Assembly: GCA_036872755.1 (NCBI GenBank)
Contig: JAVHNS010000005.1
Coordinates: forward strand, 310,001 to 374,000
From: Orbilia blumenaviensis
Taxonomy: Eukaryota > Ascomycota > Orbiliomycetes > Orbiliales > Orbiliaceae
Direction of reading: 5' to 3'
DNA: 64,000 bases
A program made the position numbers and the translations under genes. The notes below the pieces were generated by a model. It worked only from the letters and a program-made list of their open reading frames with translations, was not told the origin of the DNA and ran no database searches. This document shows positions 1 through 11,088 of this stretch, one piece after another; the stretch's first letter is position 1, and every line of letters starts with the position of its first letter.

Positions 1-1132
1 TATCTGGGTAATGAAACTGGCTGGCTTGAAGATGAGTGTACTTCTGCCAGCGTAGTGGTGAGAATGGTAAAAAGGAAAGAGACAAGGGTAGCAACAGGAA
101 GAAGCCAGAGCCTATAAACTGTATCGGTAAACCAGTAAAAAAAAAAAAAAAAAAACGAGACAAAAACGAGATAAACCTGCAGGAAGCCCGACTTGCAAAA
201 CTGATAAAATAATGATTCCCATCGCACTGTGCATACCCTCGATGATTTCAAAACGTAATAATTCAGTAGGGGAAAACGAGGAGAGAAAAAGGAAAGAAGG
301 AAAGAGTAAAGAAAACCAGAAAGCCCAAATCGATGAGTTCAGTGAACATTGCATTACAATAAACGGCATGAACGGCAAGAAAGCAAAGCATATGAGTTAT
401 ACCTTCGAATGAACCTGCCCGTAAAATAGGTGGAAGATGTAAAAAGGAACCATCCGTACTCCATAATATGTCTGGTGAGGTAATGGAAGAGAGAAACGAG
501 TTTGAGAAGCCTGGGAAGACCGGACGCTACGATTTTTTCATGTATATATTCCTCGAAGCGGATTTTGTAATTAAGGCACTTGGCCTGGGTTACTTTTATG
601 ATGGCAGAAGCGGTTGAGGGTGATCCAGACAAAGGAAAAGTGGAGGAGCCCTGCCAAGTAGCCTAGTGATATGAAGGTTACTGTACAGCATTAAGGTATG
701 GGGTACAATGAGGATGCTATTCGGGATATGACCAGCATTGTCCTGGGTACGGTGTGTCTTCGGATGTTCGACGCGGTAAAGTTGCACCTGGTCCAAACTA
801 GATTTCTCCAGGACTCGGATTCGGGTGAGGAACTAACTGTCGTCTAAGAGTCGGCGGATGGTGTCCTTTGAAGTATCGGGATTTAAAAAATAGGGTGTCA
901 TAAACGTTGAAATTGGTATAGGAAACTATGTATAGTTAATCTGTAGGCTCAGGAAGACTTGGAGTAGGCTGATTGCCACCCTCACAATTATTCCTTTCCT
1001 ATATTTTTTATTTCTTCCTCGCAGAGAAGATATTCCTTAATAATAATATTCAAAGAGTGAAGGCTGCCCTAGGGGGTCCTGGATGGTTTCATCATCATCA
1101 CCGTCCCCCATGTACGTTTCCAGGAAATCCTC
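1..1132. other. Intergenic / 3' flank of RSC7
   Basis: No reading frame here resembles a protein I know. It lies downstream of the minus-strand RSC7 stop and probably holds that gene's 3' untranslated region on its right side. A 19-base A run sits at 137-155. The short frames lack coding-like composition. Confidence 0.6.
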
Positions 1133-3465
1133 CTAAGTATTTCCTGGATAACTCCACTGAGTCGGGTGTGGCTGTTGCATTTGGGATTTCCATTGCTGCT
1201 GCTGTTGGGGTTGGATAAAATGCTGACCGTACATGGCAGCTGGCTGGTAGTGTTGCTGCTGAGCCTGTGGATGCATCTGATAGCCTTGGGGAATCTGAGC
1301 GAGATGCTGTTGGGTGTGGTGAGTCTGAGCGTGTCCAGTGGGAGGTGGTGACATGTGGGATGGGGAATGGTGAGATTGTTGTTGTTGCCACATCCCCTGC
1401 TGGTGCATGTAGGCCGTTGGAGTTTGGTGAAGCTGGTCAGTCTTGATGCTTTGCATTCTGACTGGGGTCTGAGTGACAGGAAGTTGATGTCCCTGGGTTT
1501 GCTGATGGTGCAAAGTCGAGATTTGTTGTGGGCTCATAATTGGGGCCTGCGTCATCTGAGGATGAGCTGGCATAGCGGCATGTTGACTGTGGAGGGAGGT
1601 GGGAGGAGTTGGGATCTGCTGTTGAGCGCCATGTCTGGCTTGGCCTTGCCCTTGGGTCGGCATTGGTGGAGGAGATTTCGATTTAAAGAAGCTTTCGGTG
1701 TACATCTGGTTTCTCATGACGCGCTGGGCACCAAAGTCCCTATTCCAACTGGCAGCCTGATGACCCTGTTCAATCAGCTGCGAGTGAGGGGTTGTGGAAG
1801 TCCTATCGACGTATGGAGGACCAGTGATCTCCTGGCGAGGCCTTGGAACGTTCGGGAACGCGTCCTTGATCCGACTATCGTCGGAGGAGAGATGAATCAT
1901 CGGGAGAGGTGCGAGACTGATGGGAGCTGGACCTCCTAGACCTGGTTGAACCATTTGAGGCTGTGGTTGAGTATCGATGGTAACTGGATCGTTGGTGTAG
2001 AGTGGTTCGGGGTGTTGGGCTGCTGCTGCTGCCGCCTCACTAGCCTGTTGTGCTCTTTGCTTCGCGGCACCTGGTCGTTTCTCGCCAGCGGGATCCTCCT
2101 CGGTGAAACCTTGCTTGCGTGCCTTACTTTCCCAATAGTCGTCTCTTACCCTCCTACCGTTTACGATAACCCTACTGCCGAATTGTCGGAACATGCTCTT
2201 CGCTGTCACAATTGCGATCTGTCGAGAACGATAAGAATACGGAAGCAACTCCTTCTGAATTAAATCGTCCTTCTCGCTCTGAGTAGCAATGATTTTGTAC
2301 AGAGACCGGTTCTTGTTGAATAAAAGGTAAGAATCTCGATAGCCAAGTACCCTAGCGCACTCTGTTGCAAGCATAAACAGTTTCTCACCACGTCCTGGGA
2401 CTAGGAATGTTCTGCATTTATACTCTCGCCCGTTTTTAAGATGTCCAGTCGGCATGACTTTCTTCTCGCCATCATCATCAGTTTCGCGAGGAATGTATTC
2501 ATCGCCCTCTTGAGTTAGTTGATCGGTCGTATGGTCGCGAACAGTGGGTAAAGCTTTAATGACGGGCTTTGCCGGTGTCGGTTTCGCTGAAGGAGCAACT
2601 GGGGTAGGTGTTGCAGGAACTACGGCTGTCACCTGGGCTGGGGTCTGAGGTTGTGGTACGACTACTTGTTGTTGCTGCTGATGTTGCTGCTGTGGAACTG
2701 TCGGAGGGATGGCCAGGGGAGGGGCCTGAGGCTGTAGGGGGGTGCTTAGGACCTGCTGGGGAGATGTCTGAGCGGAGTTGGTTCCCTTTGCCTTTGGCGG
2801 ACGGCCGCGTTTCCGCTTCTGAGTTTCGCCGCCATCTGCAAGGTCTCGGGAAGTCAGCATCGCTGCGATTGTATTTTAGGAAAGGGAGTTGAGGTAGCAT
2901 ACCTCGTCCTGCAGTCTCACTCAAGGCAGGGTCCTTGTATGAATCCGGAGATCTACTCCGCTTGATTCCCCGCGGACTAGTATTCGACAAGACTAGATAC
3001 GCAGCGACGGTAGCCATCGTCAGTTTATTGTATCATGATGAAGCAAAGACATGGCTTTTTTGTTTAATTGTTTTTAATTTTCAAACACGATAGGCGATTC
3101 CACTCAAGGCCTGAAGCAGTCAAGCAAGCGAAGGATCTCTCTCTTTGCGACGCCTCCGTGGAAAGCACGTGTTTTTGGTGAAGCGAGATAGCGAGATTCA
3201 GAGGGGGAAGAAAAAAAGAGAGAGACGACGACGAAGGAAGAGAAGGAGGGTAATACATATGTAGGATATGCATATGCATACACCTGCCTATACCCGTCAT
3301 CGTCGTCTGGGGAGCTAGCTGGGAACCAAACATACCTGCAGGATTCAGTGTCGCCGGGTTAATGGTGCCGGATCCATCTAGCGATACTGTATTCACCATC
3401 AAAGGCGAAGGCTCTGGTGTAAACAGATGCTGTTGATGATACGTCGAAGACTGTGGTGGATTCAT
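1133..3465 (-). CDS. RSC7: RSC7/Npl6-like chromatin-remodelling complex subunit
   Basis: Subunit of the RSC/SWI-SNF-type nucleosome remodeller, acting in the nucleus. Three exons on the minus strand: 3465-3336, 2992-2903 and 2835-1133, giving 640 residues. Phases agree at both junctions (donors GTATGT and GTATGC; acceptors CTAG and GCAG). The first exon starts MNPPQ and contains GTINPATLNPA, as I recall from fungal Npl6 orthologues. Exon 2 contributes the RGIKRSRSPD segment. An AT-hook (KRKRGRPPK) lies at about 79-89. The conserved RSC7 domain is at about 183-308 (VPGRGEKLFMLATECARVLG, then YSYRSRQIAIVTAKSMFRQF). The C-terminal half is rich in Gln, His and Pro, as is usual for the family. A frame beginning MATVAAYL at 3017 is open but would lack the conserved first exon, so I prefer the start at 3465. 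Confidence 0.9.
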
Positions 3466-4010
3466 GCTGGCTGCCTGGGTTGGTCAAGATCGGTTGGGTC
3501 GCGAGCGATGTATGATCGCTGCCCGAGGTTGGTGAATCGCGACAAGGCACGAAGGGGGGAATCAGAATCGAAAGAGAGCCCCGACCGGCTTGACTTTGAT
3601 TTTTGTGATTTTGACCAGTGGTAGTGGTCGGTTGTGGTGGTCGCGGTTGGTCGTGACCTGAGATGGGATAAGGATAAGGATAAGGCTGGACCCGATTTGC
3701 TGAGGTTCGTCCGTCTGTAGCCTTCCGGTCCCCGTCTGACGTCCCCTACTGCAACCACGTCCACAGGGAGGCGGTTTAGATGCAGCTACCCTTCTTCAAT
3801 GAAACGTTATCGCGATAGCGAAAACCAAACGAGGGTGAAAGGGGACTAAGTTATCGATTCCACAGAAAGAAAGTCAGGAAGAGAAAAAAAAAAAAAAAAA
3901 AGAAGGTTTAGAAATTTATTTTTCTTTTCTTTCTTTTCTTTCTGACTGGGACCAAGGCACAAGTAGGTAGTCAAGCAGGCAGGCAGGTCGCAAGACCGAT
4001 CAAGCAGGAA

Positions 4011-4040
4011 CACACACACGCACACACACACACACACACG
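4011..4040. repeat. (CA)n microsatellite
   Basis: Alternating CA dinucleotides with two G interruptions, in the region upstream of RSC7. Confidence 0.95.
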
Positions 4041-4145
4041 CAAAGAATGAACAGGCCTGTCTGGAAAAAGTTAAGACGCGTTAGGGAGATGCGGTTGGAA
4101 ACGAAACGTGCCTGTGCGATAGAGCGGAGGGTTATGGGTGGGAGT

Positions 4146-4186
4146 GGTGGATGGATGGATGGATGGATGGGATGGGATGGGATGGC
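4146..4186. repeat. (TGGA)n / (TGGGA)n microsatellite
   Basis: Tandem TGGA units passing into TGGGA units upstream of RSC7. Confidence 0.95.
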
Positions 4187-4731
4187 TGGAAAGGATTGTG
4201 GAGGGGGACACAGTTTCTGTAACGCTTGAACCAGAAACCAGAACCAGAGAAGAAACGAACTGCGGCGGCCGGGTGCAGGGCAAGAGAGGGAGAGTCAACT
4301 AACACAAGCAGGCCGGTCTCTTTTTCTAAATTGTCAGACAGACAGAGCAGAGCAGAGCAGAGTAGAACAGAATGAAATAGACAAAATACAACACCCTAGT
4401 CCAGTGGGAAAGAGGGGACGATGATGGAGGGGAGGGGAACGAGGGTTAGTGGATGGATATGGATAGGATATGGATATGAATGGGTGGATGTATTGGGGGG
4501 GTGGAAGGGAAGGGAAGGGGGGGAGGGATGGCGGCTGGCGGCTGCGGACGGTGGTTGGTTGACAGGTAAAAGAGGTAAGAGGCTGTAATAAGAATGGTTC
4601 CTTCTTGCGATGATAGTGATGATGACTATGATGACGATGGAAAGATAGAAAAGGAATAGAAGATGAAAAAGAAGAAAAAAGTAAAGCGAACGAACTTCCA
4701 AAGTGGACTAATGGAAGAGGAAGAAGAAGAT

Positions 4732-4780
4732 GAAGGTGATGATGATGGTGATGGCGATGATGATGATGATGAAGATGATG
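4732..4780. repeat. (GAT)n imperfect trinucleotide repeat
   Basis: Imperfect run of GAT/GGT/GAA triplets within a GA-rich stretch. Confidence 0.9.
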
Positions 4781-4956
4781 AACAAATGAAAAGGAAAAGA
4801 AACCCGCCGGCCGGGATTCGGTTCGAATTCTGATTCTGTAAGGATCTCTTCTTCCTCTTCTTCTTCTCTTCCTCTCCCTTCTTTCTTTTTAATTATTTTA
4901 ATTATTTTAATCTTTATTTTATTATTCTTCCTGTTGTCAAAAGGAAAGCAAAGGAA

Positions 4957-4982
4957 AAAATAAAATAAAATAAAATAAAATA
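4957..4982. repeat. (AAAAT)n microsatellite
   Basis: Tandem AAAAT pentamers; a similar tract occurs at 29492-29527. Confidence 0.95.
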
Positions 4983-7900
4983 GAAAGGTGCAGGCCCGGA
5001 CGGACTTCTTCGATCAAAATACCGATTACAAAACGAAAGACGACGACGACTGACTGACTGACTGGCTACGACGCCGACGCCGACGACTAGTACGGCTTCT
5101 TCTGCCTGTTCTTCCTTCTTCAGGGAAAAACAAAATAAAAAGAGTACTATAGCAAGAGAGAGAGACACGAACTGAACAAACAAGCAGGCTTTTGCTCACA
5201 GAACACCCGTCGCTGCACAAAGTCACGACTTGGAACTCGTCTGTCTGGTCTGGTTCTGGCTGTCTGTATGTATGGCGCACCTAGCTCGAGTTTGGTTCTG
5301 GGGACCTTTGCACACCACTTTCTCCGCCGGCTTCCCTGTATCTTATCCAGCCAGCTGGGGCCCGCCTGATGCACCAAGTACAGTTCCGTACACAGCAGCA
5401 AGCAAGCTTGCAGCAGCGTGCGTGCAGGCCCAAAGGAGTGTGCAGCAACTATAACTGGCCCCAACCGATAGTTCGAGCAAGCGTGAGATAGCGAAACGCA
5501 CACACCACCACCCTCCAAACCTGCAAGAACGGAGGCTGATGGCTGGAACACAAAATAAGGAAAGAGGGGTGCGGAACGAGAATGAGGGTGTGCTCTTCCC
5601 ACACTCACCAGGAAGAAGAAATATCCAGCGAAGGAGGGGGGTTTAAGGTGACGGCTTATTGGGCTGGATGGGCAGGGAAAAGGCTGAAATGATGGGGGAG
5701 CGAGGAATTAAAACAGAAAAGAAATGAAAGAGGGAGGGGTGTCGACCTCTCCTCCTCCCCTCTGTCCGTTTATGCTTTTTCCTTGGGATGGATGTCTGGG
5801 TCCTCAGCAAGAGGAGGGGACCAGAGAATCGCGAGGAGGGGTGCAGGCTAGGGCAGCGACAAGGTCAAGGAGGGGTGTGACCATCTTGCAGCATCGGTAC
5901 GTACCTCTAATCTAGTATCTATCAATTCTTTATCAAATCTATTTCCCAAGAAATATCGACAAGAAAACCTATACTCGATATCGATTGTCGATACCCGATC
6001 GATATATGAAGGACCAAGTATTTCCAAGAAAAAGTAACGGAAGAAGAAAAGTAAAAATAAAAAAATAAAATAAAAAAACCTGTCGCAGTCCGTTTTATGG
6101 TTCCGTTCGGATCGAGATTCGATGTATCAAAGAGCACGCAAGCCAAATCGCCTTTCGTCTTACTAGCGTGGCCCTTGACCCGAATGGCGAGACTTCAAAA
6201 GAAAAGGAGGGGAATCCAGGGAACAGGATTATATCGTTTATCCCACCAAGCGCTCTTTTTTCTTTCTTTTCTTGTGTTACTACTTCGTCCTTTTTGTTAC
6301 TAAGACTATATCGACAAAAGGAATGAAGATATGTAAAAAGGCAGAAAGGGAAAAAAAAAAGCCAAAAAAACTAGATCATCTAGCTCGATCCCGATATGAC
6401 AAGCGGACGGAGGGATTTTGGATCTTTAACTTCACTGGCTTGAACTGCGCTGTTGGTACGGTTTATTCGTGACCTGACTTAACACTCATCACGGTTCTAC
6501 CAAGATATAACCATGCACCGACAACCACCCCAGAAAGAAAGAAAAAATTACCACGAGATTGATCGTTGATAATAATAAAATAGCAATGATGATGTCTTGT
6601 CCTGTCCTGTCCACTCGCCGTAGATGGGATGGGTGAGGGAGAAAACCTTAAGACGAACCTTTTTTTTCTTTAGGATTTTTGATATTTTCTTTTTCCTTCC
6701 TCGCACTCGGGGTCTGGAAACGTTTTTTTTCTCCTTCTCGATGGAATGGGGAAACTCTGCTCGTATGTCAAAAAAGAGTGGAAAATTAATTTAAGAACGC
6801 GGAGGAGGGGGTTGGGGAAAAAAGAGATGTCTTTTGAGCAGGATAATACTGAACGATCAGGTAAGCAGCTCGATTAATATTAGAAACCCAAAATGATGGC
6901 TGACTGCCGTTCAAATTCAGAATATCACAGGCCAAGTACGGGCAGGAATAGCTTGCAGCCAGCCTAGCCAGCCGGTCAAGCGCGAGATTTCCAAAGGCAA
7001 GAAAGAAGAAAAGGGTATAATTTGTGTAAGAAGCAAAAATGGAAAAATACCAAGAGGTCCTCTCTTTTTTGAAAGCTGCAAGAACTCGGAGAAAAAAAGG
7101 AAAGAAAACAAAAGAAAGGGCCTTGCGCGAGAAGAGTCGTCGAAAGGAGCAAAAAAGAAATAACTTAAGTACTAGAAGCAAGTACATTTGACATTTTTTT
7201 CCTGCATGTGCCTGTAAAAGTACTCGACAAGTCGACGGTCAGGTATCGGTACGTACCTTGATATCAATTTGCGGTTACAGTGTCGAAATACGTAAGTCCA
7301 GGCCGCATATGGTCAAGAAGCATTCGTGACCCGTGCGCAGCTGCAACAGGTCCTGGGTCCAATAGCCCGTCCAATCCAACGATACGAGCGAGTGAATAGC
7401 GAAAGAATTCTCCTTTCTGATACTGCGCAATACCCGCGACAACAGTTCCGTTGGAATGGGTTCTGAAATGGCGGCTGACTCTTATATCGTTCTGCTGCAA
7501 ACAGAGGTTGCTGCCCTATTCCGTTGATATCGGGTCGCTTGTTTCGAAGTATGCTGGCTATCTCTCTTGAGCCTGCATGAAATCGAATCGAATTTAGATT
7601 GGATGCTTTATATTGAGGATCCCGTGGGTCCAGCTAATGCGCACAACCATGGAAAGCTACTGAAACGTCAATGCGCGCGAGGACCGACACGCTTATAATT
7701 ATATCAATTTCTCTAGTGCCTTGTCGTATCGCTGTATCGATTCGGCAGGTGCGGATAATGCTTCAACCGTGGCATTTAGTAAGTCATTCGAAAAGAAAAG
7801 AAAACCAAGTTGTAAAAATAGCGACTGGGGTTTAGTATAGTGTCGTATAGTATGGTATTAGTATTTGATGTCGTTTTCCTTTTTTATGACCTCGGAGGCC

Positions 7901-8590
7901 GCCTGTCAGATGCAGGAGTAGGGTCAAGAATTATGCAGCGTTCGCTCGTAAAAACGTTAAACCCATCAAGCTTTATAATATAGCCTATACTGAATGTCGA
8001 AGCAGAAAGTGATATTCTAAAGGGAAGCTCAAGAACCGATGCATGCTGGTCGGTATAGGATAGTTCTAGTTAGCTAAGAGAGACAGGCCAAATTTCCCCC
8101 CATCGCTGAAACACTCACTACATCGTCCAATGAAGGCATCTACCGCTGCCCCAGATCCTCGGGTCGACCTGGTCCATCGGCAGGACCTCTGAACTCAAAT
8201 AATCATGTATGAGCATGTATGTACTCCAGACTGCTGTCTGCCTGGCCTAAAGGGACCCAGCGGAAGGAACTGCCGATCAAAAAAACAAAAAGCATTCCAT
8301 GTTGGAGAACTTCGGGAAGTATCGACAGCCAATTGTTTCGTAACCCTATAGCTCTATTTTCTGACGAACAATTTTTCCCTTTCCCATATGATATAACATC
8401 CGTCACTTGAGTCGTCATCGGGCACGGCGAGCTCCCCGCGTGGCGCGTACATTACACTGGAGACCCTTATTAGGGCTCTTATCAAACCGTTCTCCATACT
8501 CCCTATCATTCTGGAACGCCCTATCAGTCCGGACTCGAGCGAACCTTTTCTAGATAATATGCAAGGTTATGTGAAGCTGAAAACTAACAG

Positions 8591-8613
8591 CCACCACCAC
8601 CACCACCACCACC
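8591..8613. repeat. (CAC)n microsatellite
   Basis: About seven CAC triplets in a non-coding stretch. Confidence 0.95.
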
Positions 8614-11088
8614 CCAATTACAATGTTTGCGGCGCAGGTCAAGCTCGATAAAATGATGATATCGTTTCGTGCCACACACCTACTTCTTTACCTACTTCCA
8701 AGGGGGATATCGAATTAAAACTCTTAGCGAGAAACCTCTCAGGATGGTGGTTCAAAAAGACGTTAACGTTGTCAACGTTGGGCTGGATAATGACGCCCAA
8801 GACTCGGGATCTTTGCTGCAGCCCGCACACCCACTCAAGTCACTTAGTCACTCACTCATGACAAAGTCCTCACCCTTTGAAGCTGAAATATATACCGTTG
8901 ACGAGTACCCTATTATTAATAGCAGGAAGAAAAAAGGGTACACAAGTGAAGCGCATGCACCCGGGGGATGTGCGAATCTATCCGTTCGATATTGAGATCA
9001 GCAAAAGCTCAATACGCAGGATCCTGGTTATATTGAGCTTATCGATTACCAAGGAGAAACCGATATTTCTCAAGTTCAATCGCATGTATCAGATCTCATG
9101 AACGGCTTTACCGTCTCCCCGCGCCCAGTCCAAAAGCCTAAAAGCTGAGGGACTTATTTCTTTCTTTCCTTTCTTTTCTTTCAAGCATCTGACCGCCTGC
9201 AAACCGCTCTATACGGAAGTCTCGATCTCTTGATATCGAAACTTTTTTTTTTCTCCGTCAACCGCTTCGATCCAGCAAATCAGATCTATTAGACCGACAG
9301 GTCCCTCAAATCTCACCTTGTGCAAAACCCGTCTCAGCTTTTGTTTTTTTCCATTTCCCTCGAACGAAGAGAAGTAGAAGAAAACCAACCCCAGCGAAAA
9401 GGAAACCCAGGTCTTGGAAAAAACAAAACCCTGCTCTCTCTTCTTCCTTTCTTGAGAGTTCCCGTCCCAAATGTAAGGTATATCTCGATTTCGACTCAGC
9501 CAATCACATCACCAATATGGCGTAAGCGCTCGCAATATAAGTTCGAAAATGAGCAACTCCACATTCCGTTGGGCAAGGATTCTCGTAGAGATGTCTTGAC
9601 TTTGCAGCTCTCTCTCTATTTTTTTGATATCATGTCTTTTTGACTCTGGTCTCGTTTTAAACATTTCTTTTCGTGGGAAAAAAACCCTCGTTGGAAAAGC
9701 GAGTTTGTATCTTTAGTTCCGAGTCAGATTGTCTCTGATATTGTCTATAAACTATGTATTTATGTACTGTCGACAAGGGGAAGCGGAAGTCCTACAAGAA
9801 AGAAAAAAAAGCTGCGCCGCCGTAGCATCGTCGCTTGAGGTTCACAAATCTGTATCTTGTGATCCCTCATATTCGTTTTTCCTCCCCTTCCTCATCCTGA
9901 TTCTCCGCCCAAAACGAATAGGGTCCCGGAAGTACCGTCTACCAAATCCAAACCCAAAAGAAATGTCCCGAGATGGATGACACTTTCCCTCAACCCTAGT
10001 CGCCTCCCTTTGGGCTCGTTCTCCACTCTTGGTCATAATTCCTTTTGCCGCTGAACGCCCCTTCCTTGATTTTTGCTCGTCAGCTGATGTGTATTCGGAT
10101 GCATGCAAGAAGGATGGGGCATCCCGAGAACAGGATAAGTTGGATGCAACGAACATGCTTCCCCAAGCTAACGAAATAGAGACATCCCAGCCTATCAACC
10201 TATCAAATGCTCCCGTTCCCTCCTTCAAACAAGCACCTGGGAAAAAGTAACTTCGCCAACCCTTCACCTCTTTTCCTCGTGTTTTTTTTCTTATTTTCTT
10301 CTGAATCGTGCATACATAAAAATGGTAGATGTGAGTTTTTTTCTTCTTTTCTTTTGTTCATGCTGCAGCTTTTAGTTCTTTCTTGGGCTTGACCCTCCGC
10401 TGCAAAAGCTCGATAAACCCCATGCATATGTTTCTTACAAAAAAATCTGAGTTCAATATTGAAAAAGTAAGAAATCGGACCCACATTCCATCCATCCAAG
10501 CCTTTTTAGCACGAGCTAACCGAACTGACCCATAAAAAACACGAGGGAAGGAAGAGGGGGGGAAAAGTAAAATGTGGGCTTCGGTTGATGATTTAAGCGC
10601 AAGAAAATTGAAGCCATGCGAACGAATAGCAACAAGACGGCTTCCCGCCTCGTGCGTTGCGTGCGCAACTTTTTTTTTTTTTTTTTTTTTTAAGAGTTTA
10701 ATCTCCAGTCTCAGGCTTTTCGGTCTGCCGAAATTATGCCAATTGCCACGCCCTCTTAACGACAGGCTGATACTGATATAAGAGAACGGGCCATGTAATA
10801 TCAAGCTAATGACGGGTTCTCCTTCGTTTTATTCCTGCTTGTGGAGTCCGGGGATAGAGGGGCTGTTTCTTTTCTTAACTATTATTATGAATATATGAAA
10901 TTGGGATATCATCTTACATTTGAGCAAAGAAAGAAATTTCTCATGATATTGGAAAAAAAAACAAGGCTCTTTATGAAACATCCGTATAATGTCCTGGTCC
11001 ATGGTCCATGATAATTACTACATACTATCTCCCAAACATTTAAGACTTCAAAGCGTTAGGAAAGGCGAAATTTCGCCATCATTAACCC

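Larger units (their letters stand above)
3466..11088. other. 7.6 kb region without a recognisable gene
   Basis: Lies upstream of RSC7 and downstream of the RRP44 stop. From 3.2 to 7 kb the plus strand carries many GA-rich and A-rich tracts, so the RSC7 sense strand is pyrimidine-rich, as in fungal promoters and leaders. From 9.1 to 10.4 kb the pyrimidine tracts are instead on the plus strand. Open frames are short and unrecognised, for example 7264-7500 minus (78 codons) and 10029-10250 plus. Two copies of ATCGGTACGTACCT (near 5893 and 7245) read on the minus strand as strong splice donors AG|GTACGT. The region may hold a long spliced leader or a non-coding transcript, but this is inference. 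Confidence 0.55.

Noticed and set aside
1355..1939. 194-codon plus-strand frame opposite RSC7
   Set aside because: Antisense shadow of the Gln/Pro-rich RSC7 tail.
2556..3017. Frame starting MATVAAYL as an independent protein or as the RSC7 start
   Set aside because: Its useful part is exon 2 of RSC7; a phase-correct upstream exon with family-like sequence explains the region better.
10029..10250. Plus-strand frame ending in NLSNAPVPSFKQAPGKK
   Set aside because: It reads somewhat like protein, but has no ATG at its start, no phase-correct first exon that I could find and no recognisable family.
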